From positions 1 to 17,772 of the forward strand of contig JAKAMR010000060.1 in NCBI GenBank assembly GCA_021812785.1: a stretch of 17,772 nucleotides of DNA. Direction: 5' to 3'. Positions 7,833 through 14,967 of the stretch are shown piece by piece. Numbering within the stretch: the first letter of the stretch is position 1; every line of letters starts with the position of its first letter. The notes below the pieces were generated by a model. That model was not told the DNA's origin and ran no database searches. It saw nothing but the letters and a program-made list of their open reading frames with translations. Both the position numbers and the translations under genes were made by a program. This DNA is from Nitrospirota bacterium (lineage in GTDB: Bacteria; Nitrospirota; Thermodesulfovibrionia; Thermodesulfovibrionales; JdFR-88).

Positions 7833-7996
7833 AAATTTTCTTCTCCAGCAAGACAAAACCCGGATTTTGTGAGAAACTATTTCTGGCGGGAGATACCCTC
7901 TCCTTGCCGGACAGCTGAAGATTTCGCGCAGGCCGGAAAAATTCTTTCCCCCATTTTTATCGCTGGTTTTTAAAACAGCCGTTTACTGATAAGCAG

Positions 7997-8034
7997 GCCG
8001 GATCATACCGGCACGGGCATTTTCAGCCGTTTTT
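7997..8034 (+). terminator. Candidate stem-loops / weak intrinsic terminator before the 66-aa gene
   Basis: A perfect 5-bp stem GCCGG / CCGGC (7997-8001, 8008-8012) is followed directly by a second, bulged stem ACGG(G)C / GCCGT (8013-8018, 8026-8030) that runs into TTTTT (8030-8034). This could end the flavodiiron operon or act as an attenuator in the leader of the gene at 8060, whose Shine-Dalgarno begins just downstream. A weaker AT stem ACAAAA / TTTTGT lies at 7853-7870. The rest of the 227-bp gap shows nothing I recognise. Confidence 0.4.
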
Positions 8035-8059
8035 AAAAAAAAGAGGAGGCTTCATATAG

Positions 8060-8260
8060 ATGTTTTTTTTAAGGAAGGGGCTGATCTTGAAGCACGCTGA
8101 AAAAAAAGGCAAGGGCGTCGTCATAGACTGGGGTGTAACGGACGCCAAATACAGCGGCTATGTCCTTTCAAAAAAAGAACGCGCGGACTCTGTAAGGGTA
8201 TGGACGGGAAAACGCATAGAGGTCTGGCCGCTGGCCCAGGTCTTTCTGGAAGAAAGCTGA
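8060..8260 (+). CDS. Hypothetical 66-aa protein
   Basis: Not recognised. AGAGGAGG about ten bases before the ATG and the basic, balanced composition suggest a real gene. After a Lys-rich N-terminus, the sequence (VVIDWGVTDAKYSGYVLS, then VRVWTGKRIEVWPLAQVFLEE) alternates hydrophobic and charged residues with three Trp. This suggests a small beta-rich, possibly SH3-like fold. There is no cysteine and no membrane span. It is preceded by two stem-loops, and its stop lies 11 bp from the convergent fabD stop. It appears to be monocistronic. No function can be assigned. Confidence 0.6.
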   Translation: MFFLRKGLILKHAEKKGKGVVIDWGVTDAKYSGYVLSKKERADSVRVWTGKRIEVWPLAQVFLEES

Positions 8261-8291
8261 AAAAAAAACCTCAGGCGCCAAGCGCCTTAAG
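8260..8291 (-). terminator. Intrinsic terminator of the minus-strand operon, overlapping the fabD stop
   Basis: Read on the minus strand, a 6-bp GC stem AGGCGC / GCGCCT with loop TTG can extend by three more pairs past one mismatch (CTT with AGG, one G-U). It is followed by nine T residues (complement of A 8260-8268). The stem lies partly inside the last codons of fabD (8271 onward). It has no U-run in the plus direction, so it serves the fabD side only. Confidence 0.75.
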
Positions 8292-9212
8292 CCCCTCCAG
8301 CGTCTTTTGAAGCGAGGCCCTATCTTCCACATTGAAAGAAGCCGCATCCGGAAGCGTCCTTTTAAGAAGCCCCGAGAGCACCTTGCCCGGCCCCACTTCT
8401 ATAAACACGCCTGCCCCCTCCGCCTGCATGACCTTCATGGACTCTTCCCATCTGACAGGGTTTGAAAGCTGCCTGACAAGCGCTGCGCGCAGGCCGTCAG
8501 GGGCGCTCAGGACTATAGCGTCGGCATTCCCGATCACCGGCACCTGGAGAGGCTTTATCTGGGCCTCAAGAAAAAGGTATTCAGAGAGCTTTTTCGCAGG
8601 CCCTTCCATGAGCCTTGAGTGGGACGGGACGCTTACCTGAAGCGCGATGGCCCGCTTGGCCCCGCGCTGCCTGGCAACATCCATGCACTCCCTCACGGCG
8701 GCCGCTTCCCCGGAGACGACTATCTGCCCGGGGCAGTTGTAGTTTGCGGCCTGGGCGTAGCCGCTTTGAAGCCCGGAGCATATTTCGTCCACTGCCTCCG
8801 CGGAAAGCCCCAGGACAGCCGCCATCATCCCCTGCCCTTCGGGCACCGCCTCCTGCATGAGCTTTGCCCTCATCCGGGTAATGCGCAGCGCGGAGGGAAA
8901 AGAGAGCGCGCCTGAAGCGACAGCGGCGGTGTATTCGCCCAGGCTATGGCCTGCAAGGATGTCCGGACCGACGCCCTCCGCGGCAAGCACCTTGAATGCG
9001 GCATATTCAGCGGCAAGAAGGCACGGCTGGGTGTTTACAGTGCTGTCAAGCTCCTCTTTGGGGCCCTCGAAGGAGAGTTTCGCCACATCGAACCCGAGGA
9101 CCGCCGAAGCCTCCTCATAGACCTCCCTTGCCTGCGAAAAACCGTGGAAAAGGTCTGCCCCCATGCCCACGGACTGCGAGCCCTGGCCTGGAAAGATAAA
9201 GGCTTTCTTCAT
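8271..9212 (-). CDS. fabD: Malonyl-CoA:ACP transacylase FabD
   Basis: FabD moves malonyl from CoA to acyl carrier protein, supplying fatty acid synthesis. The 313-aa protein has the N-terminal FPGQGSQSVGMG (7-18), Gln62 (TQPCLLAAE), the nucleophile elbow GHSLGEY with Ser90, Arg115 for the malonyl carboxylate, and His198 (VPSHSRLM), completing the Ser-His dyad. The ATG overlaps the etfA stop (ATGA, 4 bp), so it is translationally coupled to the electron-transfer flavoprotein genes rather than lying in a fab cluster with acpP, fabG or fabF. That placement is unusual. It might be the housekeeping copy moved by rearrangement, or serve an operon-specific pathway. An intrinsic terminator follows at once. 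Confidence 0.95.
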   Translation of the reverse strand: MKKAFIFPGQGSQSVGMGADLFHGFSQAREVYEEASAVLGFDVAKLSFEGPKEELDSTVNTQPCLLAAEYAAFKVLAAEGVGPDILAGHSLGEYTAAVASGALSFPSALRITRMRAKLMQEAVPEGQGMMAAVLGLSAEAVDEICSGLQSGYAQAANYNCPGQIVVSGEAAAVRECMDVARQRGAKRAIALQVSVPSHSRLMEGPAKKLSEYLFLEAQIKPLQVPVIGNADAIVLSAPDGLRAALVRQLSNPVRWEESMKVMQAEGAGVFIEVGPGKVLSGLLKRTLPDAASFNVEDRASLQKTLEGLKALGA

Positions 9213-10408
9213 TTCCCGTCCTTGCGCTCCCTGAGCTTCTTCACAAGAAGCGGTATTATCTCGTTCAGGTCACCGACCAGGCCATATGTGGCGGCAGAAA
9301 ATATGGGGGCCTCGGGATTTTTGTTTATGGCAATGATCACATCGGAAGACTGCATGCCCACCAGGTGCTGGACCGCGCCCGATATGCCGCAGGCGATGTA
9401 GAGTTTGGGGCAGACGGTCTTGCCGGTCTGTCCCACCTGGTGGCAATACGGTATCCAACCCTCGTCAACCGCGGCCCTCGACGCCCCGATGGTGCCGTTA
9501 AGAAGCTGGGCCAGCTCCTTGAGCATCTCGAACCCCTCTTTGCCTTTCACTCCCCTGCCGCCGGAGATTATTACATCGGCCTCCTGCAGGTTCACATTTA
9601 CCCCGTCATCCTGCGCCTTCATGGTCTCAAGCACTTTGGTCCTGGCCCTGATGCCTTCCGCATCCACCTCTATTATCTCGCCCTGCCTGTCAGGCTCATA
9701 CCGGCCCGCCTTCATGACCTTCGGCCTGACGGTAGCCATCTGCGGGCGGGTCCTTGGCGAAAGGATGCTGGCCATTATGTTTCCGCCGTATGCGGGGCGG
9801 GTCTGAATGAGGTTGCCCGTTTCCGCCTCTATCTCAAGGGATGTGCAGTCCGCGGTAAGCCCCGTTTTAAGCCTTGCCGCCACCCTGGGCAGAAAAGACC
9901 TCCCTATGGCGGTGGCCCCGGCCAGCACTACCTCCGGCCTGTATTTGCTGATGAGCCTTGAGAGCAGCTCCGCATTGGGTTCGTCCGTAAAGCCCTGGAA
10001 AATGGGGTCTCCGCAGTAATAGACCCTGTCCGCACCCCATTTCACAAGCTCCTGTGCCTCGCTCTTTGCCGCCCCGAATAAAACGGCGCAAAGCTCTGCG
10101 CCCCTTGCGGCGGCTAGCTTCCTGCCCTCCCCCAGAAGCTCGAAGGCAACCGGGGCTATCCTGCCGTCTCTCTGCTCGGCGAACACCCACACACCCTTCC
10201 AGTCGGCCATGTCTTCCACGGGGGCGACCTGTTCGTCCTTCTTCTCCATGATGGCGCCTTCGGGACAGCTTGACAGGCACGCCTGGCAAAGCTGGCAGTA
10301 TTCCCCGATGCGCGCTACTCCGTCCTCCATCACTATGGCGTCATAGGGGCAGACGGTAATGCACGCCCCGCAGCCCATGCATTTTGTCTTATCTATCTTT
10401 AAAGGCAT
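9209..10408 (-). CDS. etfA: Electron-transfer flavoprotein alpha subunit with N-terminal 2x[4Fe-4S] ferredoxin domain
   Basis: Residues 1-52 form a bacterial ferredoxin domain: CMGCGACITVC (Cys10, 13, 16, 20) and CQLCQACLSSC (Cys38, 41, 44, 48). Residues about 70-399 are EtfA, ending in the FAD-binding domain with SGGRGVKG, VGQTGKTVCP, LYIACGISGAVQH and AINKNPEAPIF. A similar ferredoxin-EtfA fusion is known in CarE of the caffeyl-CoA reductase complex, which supports ferredoxin-linked, possibly electron-bifurcating, chemistry. The ATG overlaps the end of etfB by 10 bp, with GGAG five bases upstream, and the stop overlaps fabD by 4 bp. The partner dehydrogenase is the Acd encoded upstream. Direction of electron flow (bifurcation or confurcation) is inferred only. 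Confidence 0.95.
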   Translation of the reverse strand: MPLKIDKTKCMGCGACITVCPYDAIVMEDGVARIGEYCQLCQACLSSCPEGAIMEKKDEQVAPVEDMADWKGVWVFAEQRDGRIAPVAFELLGEGRKLAAARGAELCAVLFGAAKSEAQELVKWGADRVYYCGDPIFQGFTDEPNAELLSRLISKYRPEVVLAGATAIGRSFLPRVAARLKTGLTADCTSLEIEAETGNLIQTRPAYGGNIMASILSPRTRPQMATVRPKVMKAGRYEPDRQGEIIEVDAEGIRARTKVLETMKAQDDGVNVNLQEADVIISGGRGVKGKEGFEMLKELAQLLNGTIGASRAAVDEGWIPYCHQVGQTGKTVCPKLYIACGISGAVQHLVGMQSSDVIIAINKNPEAPIFSAATYGLVGDLNEIIPLLVKKLRERKDGK

Positions 10409-11181
10409 TTTTTCTCCACAAGTTCGTTTACAAGGGCGTCTATCTGCTCTTCAAGCGAACCCTCGAATTTTTTCCTTCCGCCCCTTGGCCCCGGCGTGAA
10501 TATCTTTTTTACCTGCGTGGGCGACCCGTTAAAGCCCACCACCTCAAGCGGCAGCCCAAGCTCCGCGGCCCCCATCTTCTTTATCTCCGCCTTCTTTGCG
10601 TTCATCTTTCCCTTTAGCGACGGCAGCCTCGGGGTGTTCAGCTCCCGCACCACGGTGATGAGGGCGGGAAGCGAGGCCTCCACTATGTCTGATCCGTCGT
10701 CCATCATACGCTCCACCCTGATGGACTCCGGGGTGGCCTCGATTATCTTTTTCACATAGGAGACGTGCGGTATGTCCAGGAACTCGGCCACCTCAGGGCC
10801 CACCTGGGCAGTATCTCCGTCTATGGCCTGCTTGCCGCATATTATGAGGTCCGCCCCTATCTTCTTTATGACGCCTGAAAGGGCGCATGCGGTGGCAAGC
10901 GTGTCGGCCCCGGCAAACTCCCTGCCGGTCACCAGGAACACCTCGTCAACGCCAAGCGAGACGGCCTCCCGGAGCGACGCCTCCGCCTGGGGGGGCCCCA
11001 TCGTTACAGTGCATACGGTGCCGCCAAGTTTTTCCTTTAAGGAAAGCGCGGCCTCGATGGCATGGGTGTCATATGGGTTTATGATGGAGGGCACACCTTC
11101 CCTTACCAGGGTGCCCGTCTCACGGTTTATCCTGACCTCCGCCGTATCGGGGACCTGTTTTATGCAGACAGCTATCCTCAT
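10399..11181 (-). CDS. etfB: Electron-transfer flavoprotein beta subunit
   Basis: EtfB (260 aa) pairs with EtfA to carry electrons to or from acyl-CoA dehydrogenases. Typical features are MRIAVCIKQVPDTAEVRI at the N-terminus, NPYDTHAIEAAL (35-46) and the nucleotide-binding loop GKQAIDGDTAQVGP. The last motif, with Asp-Thr rather than the Asp-Cys of many mitochondrial-type proteins, suits binding of a second FAD as in bifurcating Etfs. That is suggestive, not proof. A good Shine-Dalgarno (GGGAGGG, seven bases before the ATG) lies in the 85-bp gap after the acyl-CoA dehydrogenase gene. The 10-bp overlap with etfA implies coupled synthesis in equal amounts. Confidence 0.95.
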   Translation of the reverse strand: MRIAVCIKQVPDTAEVRINRETGTLVREGVPSIINPYDTHAIEAALSLKEKLGGTVCTVTMGPPQAEASLREAVSLGVDEVFLVTGREFAGADTLATACALSGVIKKIGADLIICGKQAIDGDTAQVGPEVAEFLDIPHVSYVKKIIEATPESIRVERMMDDGSDIVEASLPALITVVRELNTPRLPSLKGKMNAKKAEIKKMGAAELGLPLEVVGFNGSPTQVKKIFTPGPRGGRKKFEGSLEEQIDALVNELVEKKCL

Positions 11182-11266
11182 TGCGCTTCCCTCCCGGAAA
11201 GCTTATGCAGGGACTTTGCAAAATTAACCGTATTGGCTCTCTGGCCCTTCGGGATACGCTCACCTT

Positions 11267-12424
11267 TCATTTTGCTTTCGCCGCTTCCTTTATTATGTTT
11301 TGCGCTATCACGTTCCTTTGTATCTGGTTCGTGCCCTCGTATATCTGGAGTATCTTTGCGTCCCTCATCATCTTTTCAACAGGGTACTCCCTCATGTAGC
11401 CGGAGCCGCCCATCACCTGTACCGCGTTGGTGGTCACGCGCATGGCCACATCGGTGGCGAAGAGCTTTGCCATGGAGGAAACCTTTGTGACATCCTTGGC
11501 GCCGCTGTCCGCATACCTTGCGGCCGCGTAGACAAGCGCCCTTGCCGCCTCTATCTCCGTGGCCATGTCCGCTATCATGTGCTGGATGGCCTGGAACCCT
11601 ATTACCGGATGGCCGAACTGCACTCTCTGCCTTGCGAACTTCACAGCCTCGTCGAGCGCCCCCTGCGCAACGCCGACCCCCTGGGCGCCAACCCCGACGC
11701 GGGAGCTGTCCAGCGTCTTCATGGCCACCAGAAAGCCCATGCCTTCCCTGGAGATCAGGTTTTCCTTTGGCACGCGGCAGTCCTCAAAGACAAGCTCCCT
11801 CGTGGCGGAGGCCCTTATGCCCATCTTTTTTTCCTTCTTGCCGAAACTGAAGCCTGGCGTATCTTTCTCCACGATGAAGGCCGAGGCGCCCCTGGCGCCC
11901 TTCGACCTGTCGGTGATCGCGACAACGGTGTATATCTCTGCCTCCCCGCCGTTGGTTATCCACTGCTTGGTGCCGTTTATGACGTAGTGGTCCCCTTCGA
12001 GCCTCGCGGTGGTCTGTATGCCGCCCGCATCACTGCCCGCGTTCGCCTCGGTAAGGCCGAAGGCCACAAGCCTTTTGCCGGCCGCTATGTCCGGGAGGTA
12101 TTTTTTCTTCTGCTCATCAGTGCCAAAAAGCAAAATGGGATAGGTGCCAAGGGCGTTTGCCGCATACGTTGTGGACACTCCCACGCAGGCCTTCGAAAGC
12201 TCCTCGACCGCAATTGCAAGCTCGAAGCTGCCCTTGCCCAGGCCGCCGTACTCCTCCGGGATGAACAGGCCGAAAAGGTCCGAGCCCGCCATAACCTTCA
12301 TTATCTCCCAGGGAAACTCCTCTTTTTCATCGAGCTCCGCCCTTACTGGCACGACCTTCTCCTGCGCTATCTGCGCGCAGAGCTCTTTTATCATCAATTG
12401 TTCTTCGGAAAGGAAATAATCCAT
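11267..12424 (-). CDS. Acyl-CoA dehydrogenase (short-chain / butyryl-CoA type)
   Basis: This flavoenzyme oxidises acyl-CoA to the 2,3-enoyl-CoA, or reduces it when coupled to a bifurcating Etf. The 385-aa length is standard. Visible motifs are IPEEYGGLG (55-63), FGLTEANAGSD in the substrate/FAD region, QWITNGGEA, and the C-terminal QVMGGSGYMREYPVEKMMRD followed by QIYEGTNQIQR. In that last motif Glu363 is at the usual catalytic-base position of short- and medium-chain enzymes. It is followed by etfB and etfA, the expected electron partners. The Shine-Dalgarno GGGGGAGGAG is about 13 bases before the ATG, slightly long. Chain-length preference cannot be read with certainty. No thiolase, crotonase or CoA ligase gene is in the window. 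Confidence 0.94.
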   Translation of the reverse strand: MDYFLSEEQLMIKELCAQIAQEKVVPVRAELDEKEEFPWEIMKVMAGSDLFGLFIPEEYGGLGKGSFELAIAVEELSKACVGVSTTYAANALGTYPILLFGTDEQKKKYLPDIAAGKRLVAFGLTEANAGSDAGGIQTTARLEGDHYVINGTKQWITNGGEAEIYTVVAITDRSKGARGASAFIVEKDTPGFSFGKKEKKMGIRASATRELVFEDCRVPKENLISREGMGFLVAMKTLDSSRVGVGAQGVGVAQGALDEAVKFARQRVQFGHPVIGFQAIQHMIADMATEIEAARALVYAAARYADSGAKDVTKVSSMAKLFATDVAMRVTTNAVQVMGGSGYMREYPVEKMMRDAKILQIYEGTNQIQRNVIAQNIIKEAAKAK

Positions 12425-12542
12425 CTTTTCTTAAGCTCCTCCCCCGTTTTATTTTTTGCTCCGAACCAGTTCCTTATTCTAAATTAAACAGTTTTCCTTA
12501 TTCCAATGCGCGGGCTTATTTTTCCCCAGCAAAAAACCGCCC

Positions 12543-12959
12543 TTAATGTATCTCTATTTCCGGGAAAAAGAAGGGTATCTCATAGCAGGCGGATTTCTCG
12601 CTGTCCGAGCCGTGCACCGCGTTGCGCTCTATGTTGTCCGCGTACGCGGCCCTTATGGTGCCTGGGGCGGCGTCCTTGGGGTTTGTTGCCCCCATGATCT
12701 GCCTTACCCTGGCGATGGCGTCCTCCCCTTCGATGACGAGCACCACGACCGGACCTTCGGACATGAAGGTGGCCAGGTCGTTATAGAACGGCCTTTCCTT
12801 ATGCACTATATAGAAACGCTTTGCCTCCTCCATGGAAAGATGTATCATCTTGAGCGCCGCAACCCTGAGCCCGGCATCCTCGAAATATTTAAGCACCCCG
12901 CCTATGGCGTTCTTTTTGACCGCGTCGGGCTTGATTATGGAAAGGGTCCTCTGAACCAT
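12543..12959 (-). CDS. ndk: Nucleoside diphosphate kinase
   Basis: Ndk balances NTP pools by transferring the gamma phosphate through a phosphohistidine. The 138-aa protein has the family N-terminus [13 protein letters not shown], the ERPFYNDL region (55-62), [16 protein letters not shown] (88-103) and the active-site NAVHGSDS with His116. It ends in FFFPEIEIH, close to the family's usual end. The gene follows mdh by 70 bp on the same strand and precedes the acyl-CoA dehydrogenase gene by 118 bp. It may share the mdh promoter, and the 118-bp gap could hold a second start point for the acd-etf-fabD group. The start ATG is preceded by a GAGGA-type Shine-Dalgarno. Confidence 0.97.
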   Translation of the reverse strand: MVQRTLSIIKPDAVKKNAIGGVLKYFEDAGLRVAALKMIHLSMEEAKRFYIVHKERPFYNDLATFMSEGPVVVLVIEGEDAIARVRQIMGATNPKDAAPGTIRAAYADNIERNAVHGSDSEKSACYEIPFFFPEIEIH

Positions 12960-13029
12960 TTTTTTCGATTATCCTCCTTGGGACTTTTTTCTGTGTTTTA
13001 TTTAAGAAGTCAAAAAAGCCAAAATTTAT

Positions 13030-13962
13030 TTATGCAAGGCCAAGCAGCCCGGCCAGCTTGCCCACCGCGCTGACGGAGCGGTCAAAGGCGGCCTTCTCAT
13101 CCGGGGTAAGCGGCACCTCCAGTATCTTCTCCACCCCACCTTTTCCAAGTATGACAGGCACCCCCGCATACACTCCCTTTGCGCCGTACTGCCCGTCCAG
13201 ATACGCGGCGCACGGCATAAGCCTTTTTTCATCGAACAATACGGCCTTCACCATCTCGCAGGCCGAGGCCGCAGGCGCATAATACGCGCTGCCCGTCTTA
13301 AGGAGGGCGACTATCTCCGCGCCTCCGTTTCTGGTCCTTTCAATTATCTGCTCTATCTTCGCGTCCGGCAGGAGGGAGCCTACGCCCACCCCCTTTACGG
13401 AGATAAGGCTCCTTACCGGCACCATCTGGTCCCCGTGCCCGCCCAGCACCATGGCCTCCACGTCCTTGGGGGAGACATCCAGCTGCCAAGCGATGAACGA
13501 GCGCAACCTGGCGGAATCGAGCACCCCGCCCATTCCCAGCACACGCTCCGCCGGGAACCTGGAGGATTTCCAGGCAAGATGGGCCATGGCGTCCATGGGG
13601 TTTGTAACCATGATTATTACCGCTTTGGGCGAATGCGCCGCCGCTTCCGCGGTGACCACCCCGATAATGGAGGCGTTTGCATGCAGGAGGTCGTCCCTGG
13701 TCATGCCGGGCTTTCTGGCAAGCCCCGCGGTTATGACTATGACGTCCGAACCGGCCGTGTCCTCTATGACATTGGTCCCTTTGATCGAAAAGGACGAGCC
13801 CCAGAGAGGACAGGCCTCCCCCATGTCGAGCGCCTTGCCCTGCGGCACGCCCTGCGCGATGTCGTACAGCACAACATCGGATATGCCGCCCATCACAAGG
13901 TGCTGGGCAAGAGAGGCCCCCACGTTCCCAGCCCCTATTACCGAAACTTTCTTTCTTTTCAT
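13030..13962 (-). CDS. mdh: Malate dehydrogenase (LDH-like, NAD-dependent)
   Basis: Mdh interconverts malate and oxaloacetate in the TCA cycle. The 310-aa protein begins with the dinucleotide fold VIGAGNVGASLA, and Asp34 (VLYDIA) favours NAD over NADP. The mobile loop reads AGLARKPGMTRDDLL; Arg83, at the position that is Gln in lactate dehydrogenases, makes it a malate enzyme. Arg89, Asn121 (VTNPMD), Asp149/Arg152 (VLDSARLR) and His176 (GGHGDQMVP) complete the active site. AAAGG lies seven bases before the ATG, and a strong sigma70-like promoter is about 50 bp upstream. It is the first gene of the mdh-ndk-acd-etfB-etfA-fabD run, whose members share strand. Confidence 0.95.
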   Translation of the reverse strand: MKRKKVSVIGAGNVGASLAQHLVMGGISDVVLYDIAQGVPQGKALDMGEACPLWGSSFSIKGTNVIEDTAGSDVIVITAGLARKPGMTRDDLLHANASIIGVVTAEAAAHSPKAVIIMVTNPMDAMAHLAWKSSRFPAERVLGMGGVLDSARLRSFIAWQLDVSPKDVEAMVLGGHGDQMVPVRSLISVKGVGVGSLLPDAKIEQIIERTRNGGAEIVALLKTGSAYYAPAASACEMVKAVLFDEKRLMPCAAYLDGQYGAKGVYAGVPVILGKGGVEKILEVPLTPDEKAAFDRSVSAVGKLAGLLGLA

Positions 13963-14013
13963 CTCAGCCTTTCAATATATAAAGGATATGGATTATCCAA
14001 AAAATAAAGGTTA

Positions 14014-14043
14014 ATTATAAAGAACCAAGGCAGGGAATCTCAA
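14014..14043 (-). promoter_or_regulatory. Sigma70-type promoter of mdh
   Basis: On the minus strand, TTGAGA (14043-14038, 5 of 6 to consensus) and a perfect TATAAT (14019-14014) are 18 bp apart. This predicts a transcript start near 14006 and a leader of about 44 bases before the mdh ATG. The leader contains a short dyad (GGATTATCC, 13990-13998 on the plus strand) of unknown meaning. Confidence 0.65.
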
Positions 14044-14312
14044 GTTATCGCACGGGAGTCGAAAGCTCTTTTTGCCTTTTTCTGTTCAAGTTAAAAATTC
14101 CAACCGATTGTTTTTAAATCATTTTTTTAACCCAGCTGTTCAAATGTTCCTGAACACGGCCAAAAATTCCTTATGGACCCGGGCCATGGCACTGTCCACG
14201 TAAGAGTTTATATGATCGGTTTATGCGGCCTGGCGCCTGGAAAATGATTCCCTATGAAATATGACATTTCCGCAAAAGCCATTATTTTCAACAGTTCGTC
14301 CAGAAACCCGCG

Positions 14313-14343
14313 ACAGTTTCAATTTTTGAGAACTGTTTTATAT
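14313..14343 (+). terminator. Orphan intrinsic-terminator-like hairpin
   Basis: The arms ACAGTTTCAA (14313-14322) and TTGA-G-AACTGT (14326-14336) pair over ten positions with one bulged G and a TTT loop. TTTTATAT follows in the plus direction only. No plus-strand gene lies upstream, since mdh runs the other way. It could therefore end a small RNA made from the spacer, or block read-through into merR. The stem is AT-rich, so strength is uncertain. Confidence 0.4.
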
Positions 14344-14471
14344 CGCTCGAAACAAACACATTTCGGAATCTTGGCGAAGAGAATGAATTCTAGTGGGCTT
14401 ACCTCATCCTGCGCCTATAGTAATTAGAAAAAAACCACAAGCCATATAGGGACGCAGAACATATTTTAACT

Positions 14472-14503
14472 TTGACTCTCCAGTAGGATGGAGGGTTTAT
14501 AAT
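14472..14503 (+). promoter_or_regulatory. MerR-type promoter/operator of merR (site 1)
   Basis: TTGACT (14472-14477) and TATAAT (14498-14503) are 20 bp apart, the overlong spacer typical of MerR-controlled promoters. Within it lies the dyad ACTCTCCA-N6-TGGAGGGT (14475-14496), with 7 of 8 symmetric positions. The predicted start point falls on or beside the A of the merR ATG at 14509, implying a leaderless message and autoregulation. Confidence 0.8.
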
Positions 14504-14508
14504 TAATC

Positions 14509-14916
14509 ATGTCCAGGCATTTTATAGGAGATATAGCCGGGAAGTTCGGGCTCAATCCGAGGACGCTAAGATACTATGAGACCATAGGAATCCTGCCAAA
14601 AGCGGGGAGGACCGAAAGCGGTTACAGGGTTTATGGCGACAGTGCCGTCGAGAGATTGGAATTTGTTCTCAAGGCCAAGAGTATCGGTCTCAAGCTGGAT
14701 GAAATCAAAAAGATTATAGACCTCCATGAAAGAGGCGAAGTGCCCTGCGAATGCACGAAGGATTTAATAAGGGGCAAGATAAATGAAATCGAGGAGAAGA
14801 TAACCAACCTTTTGGACCTGAAAGGAAGGCTTGAAAACCTCTTGAAACTTAAAAAGCACAGAGTCGCCACGAAATCCATCTGCCCGATAATCACCGAATC
14901 GCAAAAAAGCCCTTGA
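14509..14916 (+). CDS. MerR-family metal-responsive regulator
   Basis: A winged-helix DNA-binding domain (FIGDIAGKFGLNPRTLRYYE, then GILPKAGRTESGYRVYG) is followed by a long dimerisation helix (about 80-118) and a short C-terminal metal loop. This is the plan of MerR proteins that untwist 19-20-bp promoters on binding an inducer. Cysteines are Cys80 and Cys82 (VPCECT) and Cys125 (SICPII). The Cys82- and Cys126-type ligands of mercury MerR are matched, while the Cys117-type ligand is replaced by a Lys-rich stretch. A cysteine at position 80/82 argues against monovalent Cu/Ag sensing, where Ser is usual. It has no Shine-Dalgarno and an apparently leaderless start. Its operator recurs before the next gene. 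GC is about 47 percent in a 60-base sample. Mercury or another soft divalent metal is the best guess. Confidence 0.92.
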   Translation: MSRHFIGDIAGKFGLNPRTLRYYETIGILPKAGRTESGYRVYGDSAVERLEFVLKAKSIGLKLDEIKKIIDLHERGEVPCECTKDLIRGKINEIEEKITNLLDLKGRLENLLKLKKHRVATKSICPIITESQKSP

Positions 14917-14944
14917 CTCTCCATCCGTCTGGATAGTTTAAGCT
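14913..14944 (+). promoter_or_regulatory. MerR-type promoter/operator of the thioredoxin-like gene (site 2)
   Basis: TTGACT (14913-14918) shares its bases with the merR stop codon (TGA 14914-14916). The dyad ACTCTCCA-N6-TGGATAGT (14916-14937) matches site 1 except in the central six bases and two right-arm positions. The -10, TAAGCT (14939-14944, 20-bp spacer), is poor, as expected for an activator-dependent promoter. The predicted start near 14951 leaves a leader of about 17 bases. Confidence 0.78.
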
Positions 14945-14967
14945 TGAATTAAAAGGAGGTGGCGTAT

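Larger units (their letters stand above)
13963..14508. other. 546-bp AT-rich intergenic region between mdh and merR
   Basis: No convincing gene lies here. It holds the mdh promoter at its left end, the merR promoter/operator at its right end, a TGTTC-CT-GAACA dyad at 14145-14156, and a terminator-like hairpin at 14313-14343. A 60-base sample at 14041-14100 is about 38 percent GC, well below neighbouring metabolic genes. The divergence of composition begins here and marks the boundary of the metal-response module. Confidence 0.7.

Noticed and set aside
11300..12487. A 395-codon plus-strand open frame opposite the acyl-CoA dehydrogenase
   Set aside because: It mirrors a conserved gene in a GC-rich region; the His- and Arg-rich translation has no recognisable motif.
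13030..13962. Lactate dehydrogenase as an alternative for mdh
   Set aside because: The specificity-loop position holds Arg83 (RKPGMTR), typical of malate enzymes, not Gln.
14145..14156. TGTTC-CT-GAACA dyad as a regulator site
   Set aside because: Only one copy, far from both promoters; short dyads of this size arise by chance in AT-rich DNA.
14254..14427. A 57-codon open frame in the mdh-merR spacer
   Set aside because: No ribosome site precedes it, the composition is not protein-like, and it runs through the terminator-like hairpin.
14959..14967. GTG at 14959 as start of the thioredoxin-like gene
   Set aside because: It overlaps the Shine-Dalgarno AAGGAGGT, which is ideally placed for the ATG at 14968.
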